Positions 43,363 to 43,473 of a DNA stretch of 43,473 nucleotides are shown one piece after another. Position 1 is the first letter of the stretch, and each line of letters opens with the position of its first letter. The notes beneath the pieces were generated by a model. That model saw nothing but the letters and a program-made list of their open reading frames with translations. It did not search any database and had not been told where the DNA came from. The DNA is from Bacteroidia bacterium. Its GTDB lineage: Bacteria; Bacteroidota; Bacteroidia; J057. Position numbers and translations under genes: made by a program. The stretch covers positions 1-43,473 of the forward strand of contig JAIBAH010000025.1 of the NCBI GenBank assembly GCA_019695295.1, read 5' to 3'.

Positions 43363-43400
43363 CAAGTGTGTGTAACTAATTGATACACAAATAATTACAT

Positions 43401-43437
43401 AAGTCATAGACAACAACCATGTGTCTATGACTTTTTG
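43401..43437 (+). terminator. Intrinsic terminator after tRNA-Ser
   Basis: AAGTCATAGACA (43401-43412) pairs perfectly with TGTCTATGACTT (43422-43433) over a 9-base loop, followed by a T-run. Confidence 0.8.
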
Positions 43438-43473
43438 AGTAAGGTAGTACAGCTAACCGTATCCAAAAAAAGT

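Overview
The window is a chromosomal segment from a member of the phylum Bacteroidota (order not resolvable from sequence alone). Five things point there. Two exported proteins end in type IX secretion (T9SS) sorting domains. The primary sigma factor is short and lacks region 1.1. Promoters have the form TTG-N18-21-TAnnTTTG and ribosome binding sites are weak. A TamA-like outer-membrane protein carries a lipobox (TamL-type). LytS-type histidine kinases fused to two-component-regulator propellers are present. Most genes are housekeeping or cell-envelope genes. I see no transposase, integrase, CRISPR array or prophage block.

Layout. 1-170: three tandem 58-bp units, each a hairpin plus T-tract, running off the left edge. 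382-5902: two overlapping LytS-family sensor kinase genes with no response regulator in view. 5916-11566: a secreted arylsulfotransferase-like protein, a small membrane protein, a GNAT acetyltransferase, an exported protein of unknown role and an SDR epimerase. 11647-13866: tRNA-His, a tandem universal stress protein and RpoD. 13967-17989: a 1340-residue T9SS-exported CotH/lamin-tail protein. 18118-22284: FolD, an exported Cys-Cys repeat protein, MurF and NuoF. 22505-30343: TamL, an M48 protease lipoprotein, a TlpA-like thioredoxin, a T9SS-exported lipase and an LptF/G permease. 30599-34768: an LpxL-like acyltransferase, a CHAT caspase-like protein, FolE and QueD overlapping on the minus strand, and a NifU-like scaffold. 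34838-43362: a PD40 propeller protein, a YdjM-like hydrolase, a repeat cluster next to a small L,D-transpeptidase-like protein, TrmB, a subtilase with a large insertion, a PcrA/UvrD helicase, VanZ and tRNA-Ser.

Functional themes are envelope construction (MurF, TamL, LptF/G, LpxL-like), exported enzymes (arylsulfotransferase, lipase, subtilase, CotH protein, M48 protease, TlpA), pterin/folate and queuosine precursor chemistry (FolD, FolE, QueD) and signalling (the two kinases). RpoD is encoded here beside many copies of the promoter it should read; where both elements are visible the spacer is 18-21 bp, most often 20, and several promoters decide between alternative start codons.

The best candidates for undescribed biology are the small exported protein with an exact 17-residue Cys-Cys repeat (19075-19464), the stand-alone CHAT protein with a possible effector-associated N-terminus (31668-33242), the leaderless L,D-transpeptidase-like protein whose 3' end is duplicated with a palindrome (37029-37755), the tandem hairpin array at the left edge, and the regulator-less kinase pair.
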